Below are positions 1 to 6,510 of a stretch of DNA of 17,308 nucleotides, in pieces; within the stretch, counting starts at the first letter, position 1, and each line of letters begins with the position of its first letter. Origin of the DNA: an uncultured Oscillospiraceae bacterium (GTDB taxonomy: Bacteria > Bacillota > Clostridia > Oscillospirales > Ruminococcaceae); NCBI GenBank assembly GCA_934464775.1, contig CAKSKG010000035.1, forward strand, positions 1-17,308. Reading direction: 5' to 3'. Under the pieces are notes generated by a model that saw only the letters and a list, made by a program, of their open reading frames with translations, searched no databases and was not told where the DNA came from. The position numbers and the translations under genes were made by a program.

Positions 1-27
1 GGGTGAGGATGGGTAAGGAATGAGAGT

Positions 28-126
28 GCAGAGGGAAAACCTAAGGGTAAGGAGAGGGGGCGCACCGATTTTTGCTCACGTTTTCTTTTTAGCCCCCTCT
101 CCTTCGCCCTTTGGTGTTCCCTTTGC
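28..126. repeat. Long imperfect inverted repeat (about 35-nt arms)
   Basis: The left arm is 28-61 and the right arm is 92-126, with a 30-nt AT-richer loop. By eye, 30 of about 35 positions pair. The inner core pairs without interruption (GGAGAGGGGGC at 51-61 against GCCCCCTCTCC at 92-102), and pairing continues outwards through AGGG blocks to GC at the ends. It could be the terminator of a gene left of the window, although no strong T-run follows. It could also be a small non-autonomous (MITE-like) element. No coding sequence is seen in 1-389. Confidence 0.6.
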
Positions 127-243
127 AAAACTTGAAGGCGATATGATACACATGTCAAAATAATAAAAGTAAGCTTTTCAGTAACCAAAATTTGAAGGTA
201 GTTAAAACAACTATTTCAAAAATAAAAGTAAGCTTTTCAGTAA
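126..243. repeat. Imperfect tandem duplication, about 59-bp unit, two copies
   Basis: Copy 1 is 126-184 and copy 2 is 186-243. Both begin CAAAAYTTGAAGG and end in an identical 23-bp stretch (162-184 and 221-243) that contains AAAAGTAAGCTTTT, which could form a 5-bp hairpin. The middle parts have diverged. The unit lies upstream of the nadA promoter in AT-rich non-coding DNA. Its function is unknown. Confidence 0.6.
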
Positions 244-302
244 AAAAGCAAGAACAAAACAGTTGCAAATCAAAATAAAAACCATTTATTTAAACTTTGG
301 TG

Positions 303-331
303 TTGAATTGTACGGCAATGTGTGTTATAAT
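303..331 (+). promoter_or_regulatory. Sigma-A promoter of nadA
   Basis: TTGAAT (303-308) and a perfect TATAAT (326-331) are separated by 17 nt. Transcription should start near 338, about 50 nt before the nadA ATG. It is the only strong promoter seen between the repeats and nadA. Confidence 0.75.
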
Positions 332-341
332 AAAATAAGTA

Positions 342-357
342 TACAGTGTAAACTGTA
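342..357. promoter_or_regulatory. Candidate operator palindrome in the nadA leader
   Basis: TACAGT (342-347) and ACTGTA (352-357) form a perfect 6+6 inverted repeat with a 4-nt spacer. It sits just downstream of the predicted transcription start, a classic repressor position. NAD synthesis genes in Firmicutes are often under the niacin-responsive repressor NiaR, which makes NiaR a guess, but the motif was not matched to a known NiaR site. Confidence 0.45.
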
Positions 358-389
358 AATCCAATCCTGATACGAAAGGATAATTTTTT

Positions 390-1301
390 ATGTTAAAAGA
401 TATTCAGGAACAGATCTTAAAGCTTAAAAAGGAAAAGGATGTCTGTATCCTTGCCCATTGCTATCAGTCCCACGATATTCTTGAAATCGCCGATTATGTT
501 GGCGACTCCTTCGGTCTTGCTCAAAAGGCCGCAGCCGCTCCCAATAAGAATATAATGATGTGCGGCGTCCGCTTTATGGCGGAAACCGTTAAGATCCTCT
601 CCCCCGAAAAGACCGTCTATCTTCCACGCCCCGAGGCAGGCTGCCCTATGGCTGAACAGCTTGACCCCGAACTTCTTGCACAGCTTAAAGAACAGTATCC
701 CGACTATACCGTTGTGGCATATATTAATACTACTGCGGAACTGAAAACTCTCTGCGATGTCTGCGTTACTTCATCCTCCGCTGTCAATATTATTAAAAAG
801 CTGGATAATGATAAGATCCTTTTCATTCCCGATTGTAACCTCGGTGACTATGTTTCAAAACAGGTCCCCGAAAAGACTTTTAAGATGATCCACGGCGGCT
901 GCCCCACTCATGCAAAGATCAATGTCGCTGAGGCAAAGGCTGCTAAGGAAGCTCACCCCGATGCTCTTTTCCTCGTTCACCCCGAATGCCAGCCCGAGGT
1001 TGTCGCACTCGCCGATTATGTCGGCAGTACAACCGGTATTATGGCTTATGCCGCAAAGAGCGATAAAAAGGAATTTATTATCGGCACCGAAAACAGTATC
1101 GTTCAGCATCTGGGTATCGATCACCCCGAAAAGCTGTTCTATCCGCTTTCAAAGAATATCATCTGCCCCAATATGAAGCTTACAACTATCACCGATGTTC
1201 TGCACTGCCTTACAGGCGCCGACGGTGAGGAGATCACTATGGACGCTGATACTATCGCAAAGGCAAGAGTATGTATCGACGAAATGCTTCGTCTCGGCTG
1301 A
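390..1301 (+). CDS. nadA: Quinolinate synthase A
   Basis: NadA condenses iminoaspartate with dihydroxyacetone phosphate to quinolinate, the precursor of NAD, using a [4Fe-4S] cluster in the cytoplasm. The 303-aa length fits the short NadA class. The three cluster cysteines are visible with family spacing: C85 in GCPMAE, C171 in HGGCPTH and C259 in IICPNM. Other family blocks are MCGVRFMAE, the HPEC motif near 197-200, and GSTTGI near 212-217. A GAAAGGA ribosome binding site (374-380) supports the start. The gene is monocistronic, with its own promoter, candidate operator and terminator. The partner genes nadB and nadC are not next to it, so iminoaspartate must come from an enzyme encoded elsewhere. 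The assignment is secure from the motifs. Confidence 0.97.
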   Translation: MLKDIQEQILKLKKEKDVCILAHCYQSHDILEIADYVGDSFGLAQKAAAAPNKNIMMCGVRFMAETVKILSPEKTVYLPRPEAGCPMAEQLDPELLAQLKEQYPDYTVVAYINTTAELKTLCDVCVTSSSAVNIIKKLDNDKILFIPDCNLGDYVSKQVPEKTFKMIHGGCPTHAKINVAEAKAAKEAHPDALFLVHPECQPEVVALADYVGSTTGIMAYAAKSDKKEFIIGTENSIVQHLGIDHPEKLFYPLSKNIICPNMKLTTITDVLHCLTGADGEEITMDADTIAKARVCIDEMLRLG

Positions 1302-1328
1302 TACGCATACATATTATATAGTATATTT

Positions 1329-1361
1329 TCCGCCTCTGTATTTTTCGGGGGCGGATTTTTT
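1329..1361 (+). terminator. Rho-independent terminator of nadA
   Basis: TCCGCC (1329-1334) pairs with GGCGGA (1350-1355), followed by six T (1356-1361). It lies 28 nt after the nadA stop. Its 3' end overlaps the degenerate last CRISPR repeat. Confidence 0.75.
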
Positions 1362-1451
1362 CAGACTCTTCACATGAAGGGTGACTGATTTCATAGGGGA
1401 CATTGCAAACATGATTCTGTTTCAATCCACACTCTTCATACGAAGGGGTTC
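1353..1451 (-). CRISPR. Minimal type I-C CRISPR array: two degenerate repeats, one 33-nt spacer
   Basis: Read on the minus strand, in the direction of the cas operon, the cas-proximal repeat is 1451-1419. It ends in GTGGATTGAAAC, the classic 3' end of type I-C repeats. The second repeat is 1385-1353, and it begins GTCACCCTTC, the classic 5' end. Each is 33 nt, and they match at about 21 of 33 positions. The shared core TGAAGAGT and the central hairpin (CTTCA/TGAAG in one, CTTC/GAAG in the other) are kept. The cas-proximal copy is damaged at its 5' end. The distal copy is damaged at its 3' end, where it merges with the nadA terminator. The 33-nt spacer is 1386-1418, a normal length for type I-C. 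Only 35 bp separate the array from cas2, so the leader is very short or gone. The spacer target is unknown. Confidence 0.75.
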
Positions 1452-1486
1452 GGCAAAAGCAAATAAGATTCCCCGAACGGATATAT

Positions 1487-1777
1487 TTAAAATATCAGCT
1501 CGCCCTCGGGATCATATGCCGCCGACCTGCCGAAATTTTCTATCCGCTCATTGTATTTGTTCCCGAGGTTATACAGCCTGAGATTATCCTCCGACGTGTC
1601 GATTATTTTCAGCATCTTCGCCTTTACCTCGGTATACTGCGCATAGTCAAGATCGCATTCAAAGACCGAATTCTGCACCCTTTGTCCGTAATTGCAGCAA
1701 AGCCGTGCCAGCTTTGCAAGCCGCTTTCTTCCCTTTGCCGTGGACGTGCTCACATCATATGCTACAAGCACCAGCAT
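1487..1777 (-). CDS. cas2: CRISPR-associated endoribonuclease/integrase subunit Cas2 (type I-C)
   Basis: Cas2 forms the central dimer of the Cas1-Cas2 spacer integrase. This 96-aa protein has the expected ferredoxin-like layout, beginning MLVLVAYDVST with conserved D8 at the end of the first strand. The family block YGQRVQNSVFEC follows near 30-41, and the C-terminal strand ends GELIF. The length is usual. It is the last gene of the cas4-cas1-cas2 operon, 35 nt after cas1. A GGAAG ribosome binding site on the minus strand supports the ATG at 1777. There is no sign of truncation, and sequence and context agree with subtype I-C. Confidence 0.95.
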   Translation of the reverse strand: MLVLVAYDVSTSTAKGRKRLAKLARLCCNYGQRVQNSVFECDLDYAQYTEVKAKMLKIIDTSEDNLRLYNLGNKYNERIENFGRSAAYDPEGELIF

Positions 1778-1812
1778 TTCATTATCTTCCTTTCAAAAGC
1801 TTAGAACCTGTC

Positions 1813-2844
1813 TTACTTCCAGAAAAACGGCGGATATTCGTCAAGATCGCCTCTCAATGTTCTCGCCAGCAGCATTGCCTGTATATACGGCACAAGCCCT
1901 CTGCTCATTTTTTCTTCAAGATAGGGGTGAGTCAGCTCATCACGCTTACGCTTCTGCCACTCGGACAGAAACGTCCGCCTTGCATCATCGGTCATTCTTA
2001 CGGCTCCGCTTTCCTGATGCTCAAAATCATTTTTCGACATCACCCTGTTGTTTATAAGGGTAAGAACGAATCTGTCCGCATAAACCGAGCGAAACTCTTC
2101 CATAAGATCCAGCGCCAGCGAACGCCTGCCGGGACGGTCGGTATGAACAAATCCCACATAAGGGTCAAGCCCCGCACTGTAAAGCGCCGCAGTGCAGTCA
2201 TTGGCAAGAAGCGAATATGCAAAGGACAGCATGGCATTCACATTATCAGTGGGCGGACGGCGGTTTCTTCCGCAGAAGCGGAAATCCTCCTTGTTCCGAA
2301 GTATCATCTCGTCAAACACACCGAAATATTCCGCTGCCGCATTGCCCTCTATCCCTCTGATCGAATCCACGGAATCCGCACTGCCGATATCTTTAAGATA
2401 TTTTCCGATATTGTCCGCCGCACGGCGAAGCTTCTCGGAATCGGTCTGCATGGCATGATCTCTTGCGCAGCGCAGCAGCATGAATTTTGAATTATACAGC
2501 TTGCCCGACATAATATTTTTTGCGGTTTGGAGCGCCGCCTCCTTATCGTCCGCAAATCGATACTGCTTTCTGCGCAGCAGGACATTTCCGTTGGTCCCCG
2601 AAACCGCCGAAGCAAGATATCTTCCGTTGGGCGTATAAAAGGACAGATGAACATTGCACTCCGCACATTTTCCCATAAGCGCAGGAGATGCGCCCTTATA
2701 TGAAAAGCATACGATCGAATCCAGCGTATGCAGCGGCACTGCCCGATGAGTGCCGTCCTCAAACAGCACATCGACAGTCTCGCCGTCCAGCGCAAGATAT
2801 GCGTTCTCACTTGTTACATATAACGTATTCAGCAGCTTTCTCAC
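1813..2844 (-). CDS. cas1: CRISPR-associated integrase Cas1 (type I-C)
   Basis: Cas1 is the metal-dependent integrase that inserts new spacers at the leader-repeat junction. At 343 aa this is the usual type I-C length, and family blocks run throughout: KLLNTLYVTSENAYLALDG at the start, GASPALMG near 51-58, GNVLLRR near 86-92, and FFWK at the end. The likely metal ligands are present: E166 in RGIEGNAA, H234 in GFVHTDRPGR, and D246/E249 in LALDLMEEFR. The start is a GTG inside a GTGA overlap with the cas4 stop, so translation is coupled, with a GGAGG-rich ribosome binding site just upstream. No frameshift or missing catalytic residue is seen, so the enzyme looks functional although no interference genes are near. 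Confidence 0.97.
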   Translation of the reverse strand: MRKLLNTLYVTSENAYLALDGETVDVLFEDGTHRAVPLHTLDSIVCFSYKGASPALMGKCAECNVHLSFYTPNGRYLASAVSGTNGNVLLRRKQYRFADDKEAALQTAKNIMSGKLYNSKFMLLRCARDHAMQTDSEKLRRAADNIGKYLKDIGSADSVDSIRGIEGNAAAEYFGVFDEMILRNKEDFRFCGRNRRPPTDNVNAMLSFAYSLLANDCTAALYSAGLDPYVGFVHTDRPGRRSLALDLMEEFRSVYADRFVLTLINNRVMSKNDFEHQESGAVRMTDDARRTFLSEWQKRKRDELTHPYLEEKMSRGLVPYIQAMLLARTLRGDLDEYPPFFWK

Positions 2845-3518
2845 AGCTCCGCCTCCCCTGTATGCTCTTCAACATAGCTGCGCACAGTCTCCTTGTCGCA
2901 GCGTTTAAGCAGCTTCGGCAGACACATATCCGCCAGCGAGCATTTTCCGCAGTTTTTATTGTTGGGCTTTGCCTTGGGCGTATAGCCCGACGCATAATAT
3001 CGGTGCATCTCACCGAATACCGACTTCACCTTTTCACGCAGCTCGGGGGTTATATCAAAATATTCCCTGCGGCGTGTTTCAAAATAAAATATTGCGCCCT
3101 CGGGTATGTCGCAGCAGAACATTTCTTCAAGGCACATCGCCTGCGCCGCCGTCTGGAGCCTGTCGCAGTCGTTCGCCTTGCTTTTTCCGTGCTTGTACTC
3201 CACGGGACGAAGCTTCCATTTTCCCTCTCTGCCGAAAAGCGTCACGCCGTTTTTGTCGGGGATAAACTCCACCGCATCGCAGCTGCCGCTTATCCCCAGC
3301 TCCGCAGATTTTATGTCAAGTCCTCGTATCGTAAGGATACCGCCCCTTGAATCGGTATTTCCCGTATCATGGACTCTTTCATGCTCAACACGGCCCTCCG
3401 CCGTAAGCAGATTCTCGCTCCACATATTTTCGATATGGATAAGCGCCCACTGGCGGCGGCAGAACGAAAAATGCTGTATTCCAGAAAGCATGAGGAAATC
3501 CTCTTCTTTATACGCCAT
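2841..3518 (-). CDS. cas4: CRISPR-associated exonuclease Cas4 (type I-C)
   Basis: Cas4 is a RecB-type nuclease with an iron-sulfur cluster that trims prespacers and checks the PAM before Cas1-Cas2 integration. In this 225-aa protein the four cluster cysteines are C20 (FCRRQW), C190, C193 and C199 (CGKC, then MCL). The nuclease residues are a His near 46, D81 in GSCDAVEF, E107 and K109 in PVEYKHGK, and Q122 in RLQTAAQ. The length is typical. It is the first gene of the operon and overlaps cas1 by 4 nt. A GGGGGTGAT ribosome binding site and a sigma-A promoter lie upstream. In full type I-C loci cas4 follows cas7. Here the upstream neighbour is a divergent flagellar operon instead. Confidence 0.96.
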   Translation of the reverse strand: MAYKEEDFLMLSGIQHFSFCRRQWALIHIENMWSENLLTAEGRVEHERVHDTGNTDSRGGILTIRGLDIKSAELGISGSCDAVEFIPDKNGVTLFGREGKWKLRPVEYKHGKSKANDCDRLQTAAQAMCLEEMFCCDIPEGAIFYFETRRREYFDITPELREKVKSVFGEMHRYYASGYTPKAKPNNKNCGKCSLADMCLPKLLKRCDKETVRSYVEEHTGEAEL

Positions 3519-3552
3519 TTCATCACCCCCGAAAAGCTTGTTCGTTTTATAT

Positions 3553-3580
3553 ATTTTACCATATACTGTATTATTGTCAA
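3553..3580 (-). promoter_or_regulatory. Sigma-A promoter of the cas4-cas1-cas2 operon
   Basis: On the minus strand a consensus TTGACA (plus 3575-3580) is followed after 16 nt by TAAAAT (plus 3553-3558), about 35 nt before the cas4 start. The promoter belongs to cas4 itself, so the module has its own expression signal. Confidence 0.7.
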
Positions 3581-3593
3581 GTATTTACAGTAT
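3563..3593. promoter_or_regulatory. Dyad over the cas4 -35 box, candidate operator
   Basis: ATACTGTA (3563-3570) and TACAGTAT (3586-3593) are a perfect 8+8 inverted repeat, and the TTGACA box lies in the 15-nt spacer. An outer pair, ACCAT (3558-3562) and ATGGT (3598-3602), extends the symmetry with unequal spacing. A protein bound here would block RNA polymerase. The AT-rich background raises the chance of a fortuitous dyad. Confidence 0.35.
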
Positions 3594-3743
3594 GTTTATG
3601 GTATATTTTATCAGATATTGTAATAATGTACGCTGTACAATTTGTATATAGATATATAAATATACTTATAGTTTTAATTATAATACATACCGTATAACCT
3701 GTTAAAAATTTACACCTCAAAAAAATTTTGTCCGTTAAATGTT
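3594..3743. other. AT-rich divergent intergenic stretch, no gene seen
   Basis: This is the middle of the 312-bp gap between cas4 (minus) and flgM (plus). It is very AT-rich, with no open reading frame that has a plausible start or ribosome binding site. Beyond the cas4 promoter on its left and the sigma-28 promoter on its right, no convincing signal was found. A TATAAT at 3679-3684 lacks a matching -35. Confidence 0.5.
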
Positions 3744-3769
3744 TAAGTTTTCAAGAAATGTGCCGATAT
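3744..3769 (+). promoter_or_regulatory. Sigma-28 (SigD/FliA) promoter of the late flagellar operon
   Basis: GCCGATAT (3762-3769) is an exact match to the -10 of flagellar sigma-28/SigD promoters. A TAAG (3744-3747) lies 14 nt upstream, close to the consensus TAAA at 14-16 nt. It is about 60 nt before flgM. A small CCGAA/TTCGG hairpin (3790-3805) and a GGAGG ribosome binding site (3819-3823) follow in the leader. Since flgM encodes the sigma-28 inhibitor, the operon would be under negative feedback. Confidence 0.8.
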
Positions 3770-3830
3770 ATTCAATAGAGAATAAGTATCCGAATAAATT
3801 TTCGGAAAATATAGCTTTGGAGGTGCTGTT

Positions 3831-4136
3831 ATGAGTATGAATATAAACAATGTTTCCGCTGTAAATGCATATCTTCACGCTGCGGATACGGGCGTAAAAA
3901 AGCATATGTCCGTTTCAAAGGCAAGGAATGTTGATAAGGCGGAGTTTTCTTCTGCTGCAAGGGCAGCTTCCGAGGCAAGCATGACGGATTACACCGCAAA
4001 GGCGAGAGCCGCTGCCGCCAAGGCTGCCGATTCCTCCGCTTCCGATGAGCGCATCGCTGCGCTGAAAGCATCGGTAAGCTCGGGTAATTACCGCATCTTA
4101 TCCTCCGACATCGCAGCGGCGATAATCGGAAGATAA
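3831..4136 (+). CDS. flgM: Anti-sigma-28 factor FlgM
   Basis: FlgM binds flagellar sigma factor sigma-28 and holds late gene expression until the hook-basal body is complete. The 101-aa protein is Ala/Ser-rich and probably disordered at its N-terminus. The family signature is at the C-terminus: ERIAALKASVSSGNYRI followed by LSSDIAAAIIGR, matching the FlgM sigma-binding helices. The start has a GGAGG ribosome binding site. It is the first gene after the sigma-28 promoter and 21 nt before flgN, the same order as in Bacillus subtilis. Primary sequence is weakly conserved in this family, so position adds much to the call. Confidence 0.85.
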   Translation: MSMNINNVSAVNAYLHAADTGVKKHMSVSKARNVDKAEFSSAARAASEASMTDYTAKARAAAAKAADSSASDERIAALKASVSSGNYRILSSDIAAAIIGR

Positions 4137-4157
4137 TTTTCCATGGAAGGTGATCTC

Positions 4158-4619
4158 ATGCTTGACTATCTGAAGTTCCTGCAGTTCAGCGAGGAATGCA
4201 ACGCCCATTACCGTGCGCTGCTTGATTTTGAATATAAGAAAATGAAAATGATACACGAGGACGATATCGAAAACCTCAGCAAAGCGCTGGCAGAAGAACA
4301 AGCTCTTGTCATGAAATCAAATTCACTGGAAGCTAAGCGTGCCGCTATACTGGGTGAGGAAAATGCGTCAAAGACCTTTAAGGACATCGTTGACGAGGCC
4401 CCCATTCTTTACAAGCGCAGGCTTGATCTTAAATACAAGGAGCTTACCGAGCTGGTATACAAGATCAAGGAGCTTAACGATACGGCTTCGATAATAATCA
4501 ACGAACGCCTGAAAAAGCTCCAGAACAAGCGCAGCAAGGGCGATCTTGATACATACAATGTGAACGGCAGCGTTTCACATACCAGCGGTGCGGAAAAGCA
4601 TACCGTGTTCGATGCATGA
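4158..4619 (+). CDS. flgN: FlgN-type flagellar export chaperone
   Basis: FlgN escorts the hook-filament junction proteins FlgK and FlgL to the flagellar export gate. The 153-aa product is largely helical and coiled-coil, with a charged pattern (DIENLSKALAEEQALVMKS, then YKELTELVYKIKELNDTA) typical of FlgN. It lies immediately before its two clients. The ATG at 4158 is preferred because GGAAGGTGA (4145-4153) is an excellent ribosome binding site 4 nt before it. An in-frame ATG at 4143 would place that site inside the gene. There are no membrane segments. Confidence 0.85.
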   Translation: MLDYLKFLQFSEECNAHYRALLDFEYKKMKMIHEDDIENLSKALAEEQALVMKSNSLEAKRAAILGEENASKTFKDIVDEAPILYKRRLDLKYKELTELVYKIKELNDTASIIINERLKKLQNKRSKGDLDTYNVNGSVSHTSGAEKHTVFDA

Positions 4620-4667
4620 TATTTGAGATATACTATTATATAAACAGATAACGAAAGGAAGATATAC

Positions 4668-6482
4668 ATGGCTTCAAGCTTTATGGGGCTTTACGTTCAG
4701 CGCGACGGTCTGAACCTTGCACAGAAGGCTCTTGATATTACGGGAAGCAACATCACCAACGTAAAGACTCCCGGCTACACAAGGCAGCGCCTTGATATAG
4801 TTTCAACAAAGAATGATAACCGCACACTGGGTTATGTCAATCAGGTATTCCTTGCAGGCGCAGGCGCCGACGGCAAGGGCGTTACTCAGATAAGAGACGA
4901 GCTGCTGGACAATCAGTTCCGCAAGTATTCCTCAATTACATCGGGTCTTACGGTAAAGCAGAACGTTCTCTCCGACGTTGAGGACGCTATCGACGATATC
5001 GAAAACGATGAGAGCGGCTTTGCTTCCGCTCTGAAAAACTTCAAGTCTGCATTCCAGTCCTTCTCCGCAAACGGAACCGACCAGAGCGACCTTGCTTCCG
5101 TTGCACAGAATCAGGCGCAGACAATGATAGACGTGCTGAGAACATTCAGCAACAGAATAGATTCTGTTTCCGAGGACGTTATCAGCGATGCAAAGTCCAC
5201 AGTTTCAAGAGTAAATGATATCCTTGAGCAGTGTGCAAAGCTGAATGAGCAGATCAAGTATTCATATGTTAATATGAACAACATATATGAGTCGGGAACA
5301 AGAGTTATCGCCGATACAACATACGGTCCTCTTGAACTGAAGGACTCCATGAACAATCTTATCGACGAGCTTTCCAACTACATGAAGGTCTCCGTTAAGA
5401 CAGAAGAGGACGGCACATTCACAATCTCTCTTCCCAACGAGGCAAAAACCACTCTTGTAAAGCTGGACAAGTACGCTAAAATGGACATCGCAACAGATCC
5501 CGCAAAGGTCACTGTCGATACGGTTCAGGACGAAACGGGCAAGGACGTGCTGGATATTACAATCCCCGATCCCGAACCCGGCGAGCTTAAATTCCAGTTC
5601 TCCGAGCTGAGAACAGCCAAGAGCTGGAAGAATGTCCGCTGCGAATACAAGGGCACCGATGCTGATCAGCAGCAGCTTGCCGATCAGATAAACACCTGCA
5701 TCGAAAGAGGCGAATACAAGAACGCCAAGATCCTTGAAGAAAAGCTTATTGCCAACGGCGCAGGCGCTGATTACAAGGCTATCTTCAATTCAAAGGACGC
5801 CGTTATCTCCGACGGTACTATCCGTGCAGATCAGCAGATGTACAACGGCGCAGGCGTTTATGCGGATACGAAAAATCCTGCGGATTACACCGATGAGCTT
5901 TACGGCAGACTTTATCAGGGCGTTCCTTTCTACAAGGAAACATTCAATCAGCTGGCTGTTTCTATCGTAAAGGAATTCAACAGCATCTATGAAGCAAACG
6001 GCTATGATTTCAAGATGTTCGACTTCAAGGCGGGTCTTGAAAACACCGCAGAGGGTCTTAAAATTGCCGATGACTGGCTGAACGATCCCTTAAAGTGCGT
6101 TCACCCCAACGGAACCGATAAGGGCGATTATGACTGGGACGAGATCTCCAACGAGTATATCAACAAGATACTGGGTGTTATGGAGCTTCCCCACAAGATA
6201 GGCAAGGAGACTCTTAATTATTCCTTTGAGGACTTCGTTGCACATTACGGCAACACCATCGGTTCACAGCTTGAAACTATCAAGAAGGAAAGCGAATCGG
6301 GCGGCATAATGTACGACAGCGTACAGGACGCACGCGACGTGGTAATGGGCGTAAACTCCGATGAAGAGGGTATCAATATGCTCAACTACCAGAAATGGTA
6401 CAACGCAATGGCAAGAATGGTTACCGCAATGGACTCCCTGCTGGATAAGCTTATCAACGGCACGGGAACAGTCGGTCTTTGA
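4668..6482 (+). CDS. flgK: Flagellar hook-associated protein 1, FlgK
   Basis: FlgK is the first junction ring between hook and filament, exported through the flagellar type III system. At 604 aa it has the N-terminal rod/hook signature LNLAQKALDITGSNITNVKT, then PGYTRQR (residues about 15-41). The C-terminal helix near 565-597 (GINMLNYQKWYNAMARMVTA) closes the D0 domain. The central part is the variable exposed region. An AAAGGAAG ribosome binding site precedes the ATG. It follows flgN by 48 nt and precedes flgL by 28 nt. The length is within the normal range. Confidence 0.96.
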   Translation: MASSFMGLYVQRDGLNLAQKALDITGSNITNVKTPGYTRQRLDIVSTKNDNRTLGYVNQVFLAGAGADGKGVTQIRDELLDNQFRKYSSITSGLTVKQNVLSDVEDAIDDIENDESGFASALKNFKSAFQSFSANGTDQSDLASVAQNQAQTMIDVLRTFSNRIDSVSEDVISDAKSTVSRVNDILEQCAKLNEQIKYSYVNMNNIYESGTRVIADTTYGPLELKDSMNNLIDELSNYMKVSVKTEEDGTFTISLPNEAKTTLVKLDKYAKMDIATDPAKVTVDTVQDETGKDVLDITIPDPEPGELKFQFSELRTAKSWKNVRCEYKGTDADQQQLADQINTCIERGEYKNAKILEEKLIANGAGADYKAIFNSKDAVISDGTIRADQQMYNGAGVYADTKNPADYTDELYGRLYQGVPFYKETFNQLAVSIVKEFNSIYEANGYDFKMFDFKAGLENTAEGLKIADDWLNDPLKCVHPNGTDKGDYDWDEISNEYINKILGVMELPHKIGKETLNYSFEDFVAHYGNTIGSQLETIKKESESGGIMYDSVQDARDVVMGVNSDEEGINMLNYQKWYNAMARMVTAMDSLLDKLINGTGTVGL

Positions 6483-6510
6483 TCGTGAATAAAAGGAAGG
6501 GTATTGTTTT

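Noticed and set aside
162..243. Two 23-bp repeats read as a small CRISPR array
   Set aside because: The sequence before each repeat is also similar (CAAAAYTTGAAGG), so the unit is a plain tandem duplication and not repeat plus unique spacers.
1449..1478. GTTCGG/CCGAAC hairpin after cas2 as operon terminator
   Set aside because: The stem is only 6 bp with an 18-nt loop, there is no T-run on the minus strand, and it overlaps the first CRISPR repeat.
1705..2490. Long plus-strand open frame opposite cas1
   Set aside because: It is antisense to cas1, whose protein shows full family conservation. The plus frame has no recognisable domain or start signal.
3106..3651. Long plus-strand open frame opposite cas4 (181 codons)
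   Set aside because: It lies antisense to a well-supported cas4, has no ribosome binding site and shows low-complexity Ser/Pro-rich shadow composition.
3736..3739. TAAA as the -35 of the sigma-28 promoter
   Set aside because: It is 22 nt from the GCCGATAT box, too far. TAAG at 3744-3747 with 14 nt fits the known spacing.
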